Of a stretch of 64,000 nt of DNA, positions 6,766 to 15,706 are shown one piece after another. A model generated the notes under the pieces. It made no database searches, was not told the DNA's origin, and saw only the letters and a list, made by a program, of their open reading frames with translations. The DNA is from Planctomycetota bacterium (lineage in GTDB: Bacteria > Planctomycetota > Planctomycetia > Gemmatales > HRBIN36). The DNA lies in assembly GCA_014584395.1 (NCBI GenBank), contig JACTMY010000009.1:124001-188000 (forward strand). The letters run 5' to 3'. Numbering within the stretch: the first letter of the stretch is position 1; every line of letters starts with the position of its first letter. A program made the position numbers and the translations under genes.

Positions 6766-7380
6766 CTATTTCACGGCCATCCCTTGGTACAGATAGGTCA
6801 GGTATCTAGGGCCAGGCGGCAAATAAAACTCCTTGATCTGCACTTCCCGGAAAGGCAGGGCTTGAACCAGGGCGCGCATGGGACGGTCCAATTGACACCC
6901 CTGTGCCCACGCCGCATGCCAACGATTGAGCCGATGCTGCCACTTTTGGACGCTGGCATCGGGGCTTAAGCCATGTTCCAGAAGCCAAAAGCGGCCTCCG
7001 GTTTTCATGACGCGATGGATTTCCTGAAGGGCTTGGACCACGTTCGGAATGCTGCACAGGGTGAACGTGCTCACAACGTGATCGAAGGATTGATCGGGGA
7101 AAGGCATGGACTCGCCGCTCAAGGAAAAATGATTCACTTTGATGTGCGAGCGCTTGAGCCTGTGCCTGGCCAGCGCATGCATGTCATTGCTGGGATCGAT
7201 CGTGGTGAGATATTGGAGACCGGCAGGGTAATGGAGCAAGTTCAGCCCCGTGCCGAAGCCCACTTCCAGGACGCGGCCGAAGACGTTGGCGAGCAGGGAT
7301 TGCCGAAGCGCGCTCACTCGCGGCTGACGCAAGATCAAGTCGCACAGCCGGGGGAACACATAACGACGATAGAAACCCAT
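6766..7380 (-). CDS. Class I SAM-dependent methyltransferase
   Basis: About 204 residues from ATG 7380 (MGFYRRYVFPRLCDLI); an in-frame GTG at 7425 would add 15 residues that the family does not usually have. Motif I is VLEVGFGTGLNLLHYP. TIDPSNDM is the acidic strand-2 motif. FDHVVSTFTLCSIPN and the post-motif FWLLEHG are typical of Methyltransf_11 and UbiE/METTL7-like proteins that methylate lipids or small molecules. It is the last gene of the unit below the HlyD adaptor, 54 bases downstream. This suggests it may modify something the exporter handles, but that is inference. Confidence 0.8.
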   Translation of the reverse strand: MGFYRRYVFPRLCDLILRQPRVSALRQSLLANVFGRVLEVGFGTGLNLLHYPAGLQYLTTIDPSNDMHALARHRLKRSHIKVNHFSLSGESMPFPDQSFDHVVSTFTLCSIPNVVQALQEIHRVMKTGGRFWLLEHGLSPDASVQKWQHRLNRWHAAWAQGCQLDRPMRALVQALPFREVQIKEFYLPPGPRYLTYLYQGMAVK

Positions 7381-7434
7381 CGCCTTGGCCTCTTCGCCTC
7401 TTTCAAGAAAACTGCGACCCAGCACGATCCGCGA

Positions 7435-8517
7435 TCATTTGGCCGAGGAGGAGAGATCGGCGGCCAGATCAATGAAGACGTCCACTTGCTGACCGACGAA
7501 GAGGGGCACGTCGGTGGCATCCACTGCGTAAATCACCTGCATGACGCGGGTGTCGACGCGCTCCGTGTTGTCGCCGGTCAATGACTTTTTGGGTGTGACG
7601 AAGGGTTCGATGCGCACGAAGGACAAGGAAACCTGCCGGCGATCGAAGCCGCGGAGCACAGCATGGGCGGGACGCTGGGGTTTGAATCGAGGGATGTCAT
7701 GTTCATCGACGTCCACGCGGACGTGCAGCTTCGTTGTATCCCCAAGAACGATGAGGGTTTGCCCGGGTTGCGCGCCTACGTATTCTCCGGGGCGGACGTT
7801 CACCTTGAGCAAATGGCCATCGATGGGCGCCCGCACCACGGCACGCTCCCGTTCGGTTTGCGTTTGCTGAACTTGGGCTTGAGCCAGGACTAATGCCGCT
7901 CGGCTCACTTCGAGATCCTTGTCCCATGTGCCCGCCTCCAGAAGCGCCAGCTCCGCCTGAGCCTGCAGCCATTGGTGATAGGCCGTCTCCATGAGCTGTT
8001 CGCGTTGAATGGCTTCCTCCTTCGAAGTGGCTCCCGACTTAACCAGAGACAAGGCACGCTCGGCTTGATCCTTCATCATGCGGTAATGCGACGCCGCTGC
8101 TTTTTCCTTGGCTCGAGCCGGCGGCAATTCCTCCTGGCGGGGCATGGCTTCCAACTTTTTCAGTTGTTGTTCCATCCAGGCGACGTTCGCCATTTGCTGC
8201 TTCCACTGTGCTTCAAGGTGGCGGTCATCCACCTTGAACAGGGGCGTGCCTTTTTTGACCCATTGACCCACATCGGCAGCGGTCACGAATACCTCGGTCA
8301 CGACGCCTGGCATGGCCGCGGCGACATGGATGTTTTCGGTGCTGGCTTCCACCAGGCCAGCCGCGCTTAGGGTTTGCTTGTAAGGCGAAAGGGCCGGTTT
8401 CACCGCCGGTTCGGTCTTTTCGACCATGGTTTGCGACCGGAGGATATGGGCATAGCCGAAAATGAGCATGCCCAGGGCAGCGGCGGGCAGTAGGTATCGG
8501 ACCACGAGGTTCATCAT
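7435..8517 (-). CDS. HlyD-family periplasmic adaptor of an ABC exporter (DevB-like)
   Basis: 360 residues. There is one N-terminal membrane anchor (about residues 5-25, LLPAAALGMLIFGYA), then a biotinyl-lipoyl-like half (GVVTEVFVTAADVGQWVKKG), a coiled coil of about 100 residues (roughly 85-210), and the second half (VRAPIDGHLLKVNVRPGEYV) followed by a beta-barrel region. This is the standard membrane-fusion-protein plan, bridging an inner-membrane exporter to the outer membrane. It follows the ATPase gene by 52 bases, so ATPase, permease and adaptor form one tripartite exporter resembling cyanobacterial DevBCA or MacAB. Confidence 0.88.
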   Translation of the reverse strand: MMNLVVRYLLPAAALGMLIFGYAHILRSQTMVEKTEPAVKPALSPYKQTLSAAGLVEASTENIHVAAAMPGVVTEVFVTAADVGQWVKKGTPLFKVDDRHLEAQWKQQMANVAWMEQQLKKLEAMPRQEELPPARAKEKAAASHYRMMKDQAERALSLVKSGATSKEEAIQREQLMETAYHQWLQAQAELALLEAGTWDKDLEVSRAALVLAQAQVQQTQTERERAVVRAPIDGHLLKVNVRPGEYVGAQPGQTLIVLGDTTKLHVRVDVDEHDIPRFKPQRPAHAVLRGFDRRQVSLSFVRIEPFVTPKKSLTGDNTERVDTRVMQVIYAVDATDVPLFVGQQVDVFIDLAADLSSSAK

Positions 8518-8569
8518 GTTGTTTTCCCCTTGGCAAGGCCCGCCAGCGATTAGGTGCTGGAGCCTGCCT

Positions 8570-9304
8570 TCACGTAGCTGATTTCACATCAGCAGGCAAT
8601 CCTGAATTATGAAGCGTTTCCACTTTTTCGACTCGGCCATCGCTCATGGTGATGATCCGATGCCCGAAGTTGTAAATCCGACTATCATGGGTCACGATGA
8701 TGACGGCTCGATCCGGCTGCACAGCCACCTTGCTGATCAACTCCATCACCGTATGGCCGGAGTGGGCGTCGAGGGCGGCCGTCGGCTCATCGCAAACGAG
8801 CAGTTTCGGAGCATGGACTAGGGCCCGGGCAATGGCCACGCGCTGTTGCTGACCGCCGGAAAGCTGATGCGGATAAGCGTTGGCCCGATTGCCCATGCCG
8901 ATGGCTTCGAGCACCGTGCGGGCTTGGTCGATGGCCTGAGTCCGGTTCCATCCCGAGATGAGCAGGGGGACCGCGGCGTTTTCCGCCGCCGTGAGGGCGG
9001 GCAAGAGATTGTATTGTTGGAAGACAAAGCCGATCTGCCGTCGGCGGAAGTCAACCAGCGTGCGGTTTTTCATCGAGGAGATGGTTTCACCCAAGACCCG
9101 CACCTGGCCCGCAGTCGGATTCAGCAGTCCCGCGATGATGGAGATCAAGGTCGTCTTGCCGCAGCCTGAAGGGCCAACCAGCAGGGTCATTTCACCGGGA
9201 TGAACGTTCAAATCGACGCCGCTCAGGGCCCGCGTGCGCAGCTCGCCCGCGCCAAATTCCTTGGTCACGGATTCGCAGATCACGGCAGGTTGTGACTCAT
9301 TCAT
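8570..9304 (-). CDS. ABC transporter ATPase, MacB/LolD/DevA type
   Basis: 244 residues. Walker A is GPSGCGKTT, the Q-loop region is FVFQQYNLLPALTAAEN, the signature is LSGGQQQRVAIARAL, Walker B is LLVCDEPTAALD, and the H-loop is IVTHDSRIYN. The sequence pattern is that of the MacB/LolD subfamily, whose members energise mechanotransmission exporters rather than classical substrate channels. It sits between the FtsX-type permease and the HlyD adaptor on one strand with short gaps. All catalytic motifs are intact. Confidence 0.93.
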   Translation of the reverse strand: MNESQPAVICESVTKEFGAGELRTRALSGVDLNVHPGEMTLLVGPSGCGKTTLISIIAGLLNPTAGQVRVLGETISSMKNRTLVDFRRRQIGFVFQQYNLLPALTAAENAAVPLLISGWNRTQAIDQARTVLEAIGMGNRANAYPHQLSGGQQQRVAIARALVHAPKLLVCDEPTAALDAHSGHTVMELISKVAVQPDRAVIIVTHDSRIYNFGHRIITMSDGRVEKVETLHNSGLPADVKSAT

Positions 9305-9354
9305 CGCACGTGCACCATGGTTGCATGACCTGAATCAACACAGCCAGAAGCGGC

Positions 9355-10491
9355 TTAACGAAACACGATAGCCGGCTCGAGCACCAGAACCTTGCGGACG
9401 CTGACCAAGGCCGTCAAGGTGATGATGACCAATACCGCGGCCCCTACGCCCAAGGCCGCCAACCAGTTCAAGTGCAGCCCAGCTAGGTGCGTGATGCCGC
9501 TGGTGGCTTCGAAAAACGCCGCCGTCAGCCCGATCCCAAAACCATAGCCGATCACGCCCACCACGAACGCTTGAATGAGGATCATGCCCATGATGCGCAG
9601 GTTGTTGACCCCCATCGCTTTGAGCGCGCCGAATTGCTTGAGGTTTTCAAGGGTGAAGAGATAAAACGTTTGCCCCGTGATCGCAGCTCCCACGATGAAG
9701 CCTAAGCTGATCGTGATGCCAAAATTGACCGGGATGCCCGTGGACGCCAGGAAGTAGTCCAACGTCTTCTTGCGGAAGGCTTTTTGCGACAAGGCTTGCA
9801 GGCCGGTCTTTTCCTGGATCACGTGGCAGACGTTGTCCACGTCATGTCCCGGCGCGGGAGATGCCAGAATGAAATTCATCAGGTTCCGTTCACGGGGGAC
9901 GTATCCCGCCGCTGCACTGTAACGGGTATACAAAATCGGCAGCGTGGTGAAGGGGGGAGAGGCCTTGCAAACACCCACCAGGACAGCCCGGCGGTCATTC
10001 AATTCGAAGGTGCGCCCGATCTGGTATGGTTCCTTTGGCCACATATACTCGTAGCCGGCCTTGTCGACGATCACGGCGTCGGGCCGTCTGAGATCGGCCA
10101 GATCGCCCGCGATCATTTCCTGCGGCGCACCAACGAGCGTATCATCGTCCAGTCCCAAGAGCACCAAATTACGAAAATCGCCATTTTCCAAGCGAGCGCG
10201 AACTTGGCCTTTGTAAAAACGCACCGCCCAATTCACGCCTTCAATGCCCCGAACGCGATGCAGGTACATGTCGGGCAATCCAGGAACTTCGTCGATAAAG
10301 CGCACCTTGCCGTCCATGATCCAAATTTCAGCTTCGCGAACGTCATTGATCTGGCTCGCGGTTCGCTCCAGGATGCCCATGAAAATCGAGATCTGCTGCG
10401 TCATCAACAACGTGGCAAAAGTAACGCCAAAGATGAGGCCAAGATATTTGGCGCGGTCGCCCATGAGCATCTTGAGAGCGATCCAGATCAT
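9355..10491 (-). CDS. FtsX-type ABC permease (DevC-like)
   Basis: 378 residues with four membrane segments: one near the N-terminus (YLGLIFGVTFATLLMTQQI) and three in the C-terminal third (GITISLGFIVGAAITG; GMILIQAFVVGVIGYGFG; LGVGAAVLVIITLTALVSV). Between them lies a periplasmic domain of roughly 200 residues. This is the MacB/DevC topology. Its ATG overlaps the TetR gene stop in an ATGA, and an AGGAGG ribosome-binding site lies inside the TetR gene end, so the regulator and permease are translationally coupled. Confidence 0.9.
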   Translation of the reverse strand: MIWIALKMLMGDRAKYLGLIFGVTFATLLMTQQISIFMGILERTASQINDVREAEIWIMDGKVRFIDEVPGLPDMYLHRVRGIEGVNWAVRFYKGQVRARLENGDFRNLVLLGLDDDTLVGAPQEMIAGDLADLRRPDAVIVDKAGYEYMWPKEPYQIGRTFELNDRRAVLVGVCKASPPFTTLPILYTRYSAAAGYVPRERNLMNFILASPAPGHDVDNVCHVIQEKTGLQALSQKAFRKKTLDYFLASTGIPVNFGITISLGFIVGAAITGQTFYLFTLENLKQFGALKAMGVNNLRIMGMILIQAFVVGVIGYGFGIGLTAAFFEATSGITHLAGLHLNWLAALGVGAAVLVIITLTALVSVRKVLVLEPAIVFR

Positions 10492-11123
10492 GGGACCTCC
10501 TTCCTTTGGCTTTCTTCAACGCATGAACGAATCGCGGCCAGGCTGAAGGAGGCAATGTGTTCGGTCAGGGTGGCCACGTCGAGTGCATCAAACACCTGGG
10601 GCCCTACCAGCATCATCAGGACCGGACGTGCGGAACGGTAATGCAATATCTGACCTACGATGCTGAAGCCGATCAGCATCCGTTTGGGTTGCGGCGTGTG
10701 CGGCGGCAGCAAGCGGTCGAGAATGCCCTGCAAAAGATGAAACGTGGGCTTCACGTGCACTTCAACAAATTCGCGGCAAGCTTCCGTGGGCCATTGCATC
10801 TCGCGCATGAGCAACTGACTATGCCAGGCCGGATCATGGTCGACCGCCACCCGCTGCAGAAAGGCGGCGATGAACTGCCGCAACTGCTCGGCAGGGGCCA
10901 GGGCTTCCAAATGGGATGGCATGGGCGCTCGGGCCATGCAGCTTTGGCTGGCTTCACGAACACAGTCGACGTAAAGTTGTTCCTTATCGCGGAAGTAATA
11001 ATTGATAGCGGCTTGGTTGGCTTGAGCGCGATCGCAAATCTCGCGGATCGTGGTGGCCCGATATCCCTTTTCCGCAAACAGGGAGCCCGCCGCGTTCATC
11101 AATGCTTGCCTTGGTTCGGTCAT
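10488..11123 (-). CDS. TetR-family regulator with CecR-like C-terminal domain
   Basis: 211 residues. The N-terminal helix-turn-helix is GYRATTIREICDRAQANQAA followed by INYYFRDKEQLYVDCV, typical of TetR proteins and in particular of the CecR (DUF1956) subgroup, in which the INYYF motif is strong. The remainder is a helical ligand-binding domain. It is the first gene of an operon with the exporter and lies directly downstream of an 18-bp palindrome, so autorepression of the whole unit, relieved by an exported compound, is the likely logic. The ligand is unknown. Confidence 0.9.
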   Translation of the reverse strand: MTEPRQALMNAAGSLFAEKGYRATTIREICDRAQANQAAINYYFRDKEQLYVDCVREASQSCMARAPMPSHLEALAPAEQLRQFIAAFLQRVAVDHDPAWHSQLLMREMQWPTEACREFVEVHVKPTFHLLQGILDRLLPPHTPQPKRMLIGFSIVGQILHYRSARPVLMMLVGPQVFDALDVATLTEHIASFSLAAIRSCVEESQRKEVP

Positions 11124-11144
11124 GATGGATCAACCGTGTGAATC

Positions 11145-11186
11145 AAACGTATTAAACAATTGTTTAATTATATCAAACATACGTTT
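11145..11186. promoter_or_regulatory. Probable TetR operator: nested palindromes
   Basis: ATTAAACAATTGTTTAAT at 11151-11168 is a perfect 18-bp palindrome. AAACGTA (11145-11151) and TACGTTT (11180-11186) form a wider inverted pair around it. It ends about 22 bases upstream of the TetR start, the expected place for an autoregulatory operator. Confidence 0.65.
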
Positions 11187-11392
11187 AAAACAACAGTATG
11201 GATGACTGCAGTTGACTAGTTTTTCAAATTATCACCATAAACTATTTGATAACAAGAACTTAAGTATTTAAGAATTGTGCCAAGAAAATAGCGATTACCT
11301 TCGTTTTGATTGATTCAACAAAAAGCAGTGACCCAGGCTTGATTAATTCGCCAGGGGCATTGCGGTTTAAGGCTTGCAAACACCCTAAACCA

Positions 11393-11407
11393 AATGTTGA
11401 CAACATT
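11393..11407. promoter_or_regulatory. 7-1-7 palindrome over the ferritin -35 region
   Basis: AATGTTG (11393-11399), a central A, and CAACATT (11401-11407) form a perfect 7-1-7 dyad. TTGACA at 11397-11402 lies within it and could be the -35 of the ferritin gene; a good -10 was not found. The 7-1-7 layout is that of Fur/PerR-type boxes, although the bases are not a classic Fur box. Confidence 0.4.
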
Positions 11408-11492
11408 GGACAGGATTTCGTCTGTTGAATAGATCAAACTTGGAAGGTGCGTTCATCGGCGTGACGAATCATCCATCAAAAGGAATCAGCCC

Positions 11493-12014
11493 ATGCTTAG
11501 CAAACGAGTTGAAGAAGCCCTCAACAAGCAGATCAACATCGAGCTTCAAGCCTTTTATAACTACCTGGCCATGGCCGCATGGTTGGAAGAGCAGAATCTG
11601 ACGGGTTTTGCCCAATGGATGAAACAACAAGGCGTGGAAGAAAAGAATGTCCATGCCATGAAATTCTTTGATTTCGTCAATGACCGCGATGGCACCGTTC
11701 GCCTGGAAGCCATTCCCAAGCCCGAATCCAATTACCAATCCGTCATGCATCTCATGGAATCGGCCTACAAGATGGAGCAAGCGAATACGGCGTCCATCCA
11801 CGCTCTCTATCATTTGGCCGTGGAGGACAGGGATTTAGGCACGGCGAGCTTTCTCAAATGGTTCATCGATGAACAGGTCGAGGAAGAGAAGATCATGCTG
11901 GACGTGATCAAACTGCTCAAGTTGGCGGGGGATGATCGGGCCGCTCTGCTGGTCCTGAATCAGCAGCTTGGGCAGCGGAAGGAGCCAGCCGCTGGCGGCG
12001 ACCAGGCGAATTGA
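11493..12014 (+). CDS. Bacterial non-haem ferritin
   Basis: 173 residues, a full-length FtnA-type four-helix bundle. Ferroxidase residues are recognisable: Glu in NIELQAFYNYLAM, the EExxH motif as VEEKNVHAMKFFDF, Glu in YKMEQANTASIHAL and in DEQVEEEKIMLDVI. The protein oxidises Fe(II) and stores it as mineral inside a 24-subunit shell in the cytoplasm. The C-terminus is slightly extended (QRKEPAAGGDQAN). It is monocistronic, with its own upstream region containing a dyad that could be iron- or peroxide-responsive. Confidence 0.93.
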   Translation: MLSKRVEEALNKQINIELQAFYNYLAMAAWLEEQNLTGFAQWMKQQGVEEKNVHAMKFFDFVNDRDGTVRLEAIPKPESNYQSVMHLMESAYKMEQANTASIHALYHLAVEDRDLGTASFLKWFIDEQVEEEKIMLDVIKLLKLAGDDRAALLVLNQQLGQRKEPAAGGDQAN

Positions 12015-12032
12015 ATTGCCTCGACCTCCTCA

Positions 12033-13655
12033 TCAGCGAAGCCACGGTCGGAGTTCTGCTGCCAGGGAATCGATCATCTGGTTGGTGAAGCGGTAGCTCA
12101 TGAAGCAGCATTGGAGCCAATCACGCTTCAATAGGTATTCGCTGAGATAGCTGACGAGGAATCCCTTTTGGGCCAATTCATCCCCGATGCGCCGGGCGTT
12201 GAATTGGCCTTTGGGCTGAATGGTGAGAATCGTGGGGAACGAGGCTTCGCGGTCGCCGATCCAGTCCACGGCCATTTCTTGCAAATGGGAACGCAGACGC
12301 TGCGACCATTTGCGGACTTGGACCCATCTCACCTGGAATGGCCCTTGCTTCAAGGCTACGTTCAAGGCTTGAACCCCATTCGTGTTGATCGTGAAGGGAA
12401 TGCCTTGGTGATCCTCGTAAAACCGCAAATCGAAATAGCGGGGCAAACGCGAGGCCGCTGCGTTTGGCAGTTCGGAATAGAACACGAAGCATAAACCTGA
12501 TTGACTGGCCAATCCTTTGCCGCTGACGCTGCTGGCCATCTTGACGTGGCTCAAGTCCACGGGCACGGTGCCTAGCGTGCTCACCGCATCGAGATAAAGA
12601 TCAATCCCCCGCGCTTGCGTCACGCGCTTCAGCAATGACAGGTCATTGAGAACGCTGCACGATGTCTCGCCATGCACGGCCCAGAGCCAGGCAGCATGAG
12701 GCTGAGCATCCAGAAACGCACCGAGTTGTTCTTCCGTGAAGCGTTGCCCCCAAGGTAGCGTCAAATCCTGAAAGGTCAGCCCGTGTCGGCGGGCGTGGTC
12801 GATGAGCCGTTCACCAAAGGCGCCGTTGGCGAGCACGATCCCCGGTCGCTGTTGAAGCGCAATATGGGCAGAGACGACGTCGTTGGCGAGTGTGCCCGAC
12901 CCCATCATGATTTGCACGTTCGGAGCATGTGTCAAGCGCGTCAACAGTCGGCGGGTCTCCCGCATAAGCTCAATGAAGGCCGGGTCGCGGTGGGAGAGCA
13001 GGGGGGCTTGCAGGGCATCCTTCACCTGCGGGCTGACCTTGACTGGGCCAGGAAGGAAATAGTAGGGCTTCTCCATCTCCACTTCCTGGGCTTCCTTTTC
13101 CGCCTCGGCAAAGGCTGGAAAGAGTCGCTGCCAAGCCAGGGCGGTTTCGCGCGTGATGTACATGGGTTGGTAAGGCGCTTCCGCCGAGCCGACGAGCGGT
13201 CCAAAGGGAACGAATCCCATGTGCTTATATAGTTTTTGTTGCCGCAAGGTGCCGGAGATGAGGGCCAGATCAAACCCGCAATTGAGGCCGACGTGAATCA
13301 ACCGATTGACCAGGCCCCGAAAGACAAAACCCTTCCGCACTTGTTCGCGCGCAGCCAACAAGCGAATCTCACATAACGATCGCATCGCAGGCGGCAAGAA
13401 ACGATCCAGGTCGGGGACTTTTTGATCGAGGGAAAAGGGCCGATGAGCGCGAATGGCCAACATGCCCAACAATTCTCGGTCCTTCAGGGCGATGATGTAG
13501 ACGTTTTCATCATGGAAGCGATCCACAAGCCGGCGCGCTTCGTTTCCTTGATGCTGCGGGATTTCCTCGACAAACGTGCGATAGTTCAGATCGTGAATTT
13601 GATCGAATTCCCAAGGTTCGCTGGCGATTTTATAGCAAATCGATGATTCGTTCAT
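12033..13655 (-). CDS. Fusion: GNAT/AHL-synthase-like acyltransferase plus class V aminotransferase
   Basis: 540 residues in two parts. Residues about 5-185 resemble the GNAT-fold N-acyl amino acid/homoserine-lactone synthase group (NYRTFVEEIPQHQ, then RFHDENVYIIALKDRELLGM, and SLCEIRLLAAREQVRKG). Residues about 195-540 are a class V PLP aminotransferase of the 2-aminoethylphosphonate/serine-glyoxylate type: YYFLPGPVKVSPQV, GSGTLANDV, LYLDAVSTLGTVPVD and the Schiff-base lysine K380 in VSGKGLASQSG. Both parts are complete and in one frame without a stop. The fusion suggests an amine is made or consumed and acylated in succession; substrates are unknown. Confidence 0.82.
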   Translation of the reverse strand: MNESSICYKIASEPWEFDQIHDLNYRTFVEEIPQHQGNEARRLVDRFHDENVYIIALKDRELLGMLAIRAHRPFSLDQKVPDLDRFLPPAMRSLCEIRLLAAREQVRKGFVFRGLVNRLIHVGLNCGFDLALISGTLRQQKLYKHMGFVPFGPLVGSAEAPYQPMYITRETALAWQRLFPAFAEAEKEAQEVEMEKPYYFLPGPVKVSPQVKDALQAPLLSHRDPAFIELMRETRRLLTRLTHAPNVQIMMGSGTLANDVVSAHIALQQRPGIVLANGAFGERLIDHARRHGLTFQDLTLPWGQRFTEEQLGAFLDAQPHAAWLWAVHGETSCSVLNDLSLLKRVTQARGIDLYLDAVSTLGTVPVDLSHVKMASSVSGKGLASQSGLCFVFYSELPNAAASRLPRYFDLRFYEDHQGIPFTINTNGVQALNVALKQGPFQVRWVQVRKWSQRLRSHLQEMAVDWIGDREASFPTILTIQPKGQFNARRIGDELAQKGFLVSYLSEYLLKRDWLQCCFMSYRFTNQMIDSLAAELRPWLR

Positions 13656-13768
13656 GGTTCAACACATCGCCGTCATGATTCCGCTGGTTCACAAGCATCA
13701 TACTTTCCACGCCGCTTGCAGGTTTCTATTCGCTGCCGAATTGGCCCCATTGCATGTGCCATGCGAGG

Positions 13769-15088
13769 TTAGCTGGACGTCAGATACCGATTCAAGACAT
13801 TCTCAAACCATTCCTGCCGGCCTGATCGGCGCGGGGCAGCGTCGCCTCTTTCCAACATATATTGCTCGAGGCTGCCGAAAGTCATCCGCCCCGATTCAAT
13901 CTCTGTTCCTAAGCCTGAATCCCAGGTGGCATACCGGTCCTTGAGGAAATCCTTCAGGACGCCGTCCGCGCGCATGCGGGACGCAATCTTCAACCCTTGA
14001 GCAAAGGCGTCCATGCCGCCGATGTGAGCATGGAAGAGGTCCACCGGTTCAAAACTCTCCCGCCGCACCTTGGCATCAAAGTTGATGCCGCCGGGCGCCA
14101 AACCGCCTTGAGCGAGGATCACCAACATACAGGAGGTGGTCAGATACAGATCGGTGGGGAATTGGTCCGTGTCCCAGCCCAGCAGGAGGTCCCCGCGATT
14201 GGCGTCGATGGAACCCAGCAGTCCGTGCATCGAGGCGTAGGCCAATTCATGCATCATCGTGTGGCCAGCCAACGTGGCGTGATTCGTTTCGACGTTTAGC
14301 TTGAAGTGATCGCTCAAGCCATACGTGCGCAGGAAGGCCACCACAGCCGCGGCATCGAAATCATATTGGTGAACGGTCGGCTCCTTGGGCTTCGGCTCGA
14401 TCAAGAATTGCCCCTGGAAGCCGATCTGTTTCTTGAATTCCACGGCCATGTGCAGGAAGCGAGCCAGGTGATCCTGCTCGCGCTTCAAATCGGTGTTCCA
14501 CAAGCAGCTATAGCCCTCGCGCCCCCCCCAGAAGACATAATTTTCGCCGCCAAGCTGATGCGTGACCTCGATCGCCTTTTTGACTTGGGCCGCGGCAAAA
14601 GCGAAGACGTCCGCCTGACAAGAGGTGGCGGCGCCGTGGACGTAGCGCGGATGGCTGAACAGATTGGCGGTCCCCCAGAGCAGGCGAATGCCCGTTCGCT
14701 CCTGTTCCGCTTTTAACGTGGGGACGACCTGATCGAGCAAGTGATTCGTCTCGCGCAAATTCGCACCTTCGGGGGCCACGTCGCGATCGTGGAAACAATA
14801 AAAGGGGACCCCAAGTTTGCTCATGAATTCGAAGGCGACTTTAATCCGTGTCCGGGCCATCTCGAGCGAATGGGTTCCATCCTCCCAGGGTCGCAAGGCG
14901 CACCCCGGACCGAAAGGATCCGCTCCTTGCCCCCGAAACGTATGCCAAAAACATACGGCAAACCGCAAATGATCCCGCATCGCTTTGCCTTCGACTAATT
15001 CATCGGCTCGATAATGGCGAAAACAAAGCGGATTGTTCGATGCAGCGCCTTCAAAAGGGATCACCGGTACTTCAGGAAAATAAGCCAT
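13769..15088 (-). CDS. xylA: Xylose isomerase
   Basis: 439 residues, the usual length of class II xylose isomerases. Conserved blocks are [28 protein letters not shown] with the catalytic His, the metal-binding [14 protein letters not shown], and [10 protein letters not shown]-type residues as [20 protein letters not shown]. It converts D-xylose to D-xylulose with Mg/Mn/Co and also isomerises glucose. No xylulokinase or transporter is adjacent, so it stands alone. It may serve general sugar turnover rather than an inducible xylose operon. Confidence 0.97.
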   Translation of the reverse strand: MAYFPEVPVIPFEGAASNNPLCFRHYRADELVEGKAMRDHLRFAVCFWHTFRGQGADPFGPGCALRPWEDGTHSLEMARTRIKVAFEFMSKLGVPFYCFHDRDVAPEGANLRETNHLLDQVVPTLKAEQERTGIRLLWGTANLFSHPRYVHGAATSCQADVFAFAAAQVKKAIEVTHQLGGENYVFWGGREGYSCLWNTDLKREQDHLARFLHMAVEFKKQIGFQGQFLIEPKPKEPTVHQYDFDAAAVVAFLRTYGLSDHFKLNVETNHATLAGHTMMHELAYASMHGLLGSIDANRGDLLLGWDTDQFPTDLYLTTSCMLVILAQGGLAPGGINFDAKVRRESFEPVDLFHAHIGGMDAFAQGLKIASRMRADGVLKDFLKDRYATWDSGLGTEIESGRMTFGSLEQYMLERGDAAPRRSGRQEWFENVLNRYLTSS

Positions 15089-15154
15089 GGCTCTCTGTCG
15101 CTTCCTTATTCACATGGGGGTGTCATCATTTGCGGCGACCCAAGGGGGTGGCCA

Positions 15155-15706
15155 TCAGAATAACGCAACGGCTTCGGAAAGTCTTGGAAAATGACGATCG
15201 CGGTCGGTCAGGATCGCCTCTTCAGCTTTGACTCCCCAATCGATGCCCAGATCAGGATCGTTCCACAATAGACCCCGTTCCGAAGCAGGGTCGTAAAAAG
15301 CGGTGACTTTGTAAATGACTTCCGTGTTTGGCTCCAGCGTCACATAACCATGGGCAAAGCCGACCGGCACGAAAAGCTGCCGCCAATTCGAAGCGCTCAA
15401 TGGCACTCGAACGTGCTGGCCGAAAGTGGGCGATGAGCGGCGAATATCCACGGCGACGTCGAGGATGGCCCCGCGAATCACTCGCACCAGTTTCGCCTGA
15501 GCGGAGGGTGGAATCTGATAATGCAGGCCGCGCAGAGTCCCCGGCTGAATCGAAAGGGAATGGTTGTCCTGGACGAACTCCACGTCCACGCCGTGTTGCC
15601 GCAGAGCCTTGCGGTTGTAGGTTTCGGAGAAAAAGCCTCGAGCATCGGTAAACTGGCGGGGAGACAGGATCAGCACTCCTTCGAGCGGCGTGGCTTCAAC
15701 TTCCAT
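15155..15706 (-). CDS. rfbC: dTDP-4-dehydrorhamnose 3,5-epimerase
   Basis: 183 residues. Conserved stretches are RGFFSETYNRKALRQHGVD, FVQDNHSLSIQPGTLRGLHY with the catalytic His, and VPVGFAHGYVTLEP. It epimerises the keto sugar in the third step of dTDP-L-rhamnose synthesis. It overlaps the upstream shikimate kinase gene by 11 bases on the same strand, so they are coupled. The other rml genes are not in the window. The N-terminal MEVEATPLEGVLILSPRQF fits the family start. Confidence 0.93.
   Translation of the reverse strand: MEVEATPLEGVLILSPRQFTDARGFFSETYNRKALRQHGVDVEFVQDNHSLSIQPGTLRGLHYQIPPSAQAKLVRVIRGAILDVAVDIRRSSPTFGQHVRVPLSASNWRQLFVPVGFAHGYVTLEPNTEVIYKVTAFYDPASERGLLWNDPDLGIDWGVKAEEAILTDRDRHFPRLSEAVALF

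Larger units (their letters stand above)
11124..11492. other. Divergent control region between the TetR operon and ferritin
   Basis: 369 AT-rich bases. The left end holds the TetR operator; the right end holds the 7-1-7 palindrome and -35-like TTGACA ahead of ferritin, plus an AAAAGGAATC ribosome-binding site before 11493. The middle (about 11190-11390) is AT-rich with no coding frame or hairpin that I can support. Confidence 0.6.
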
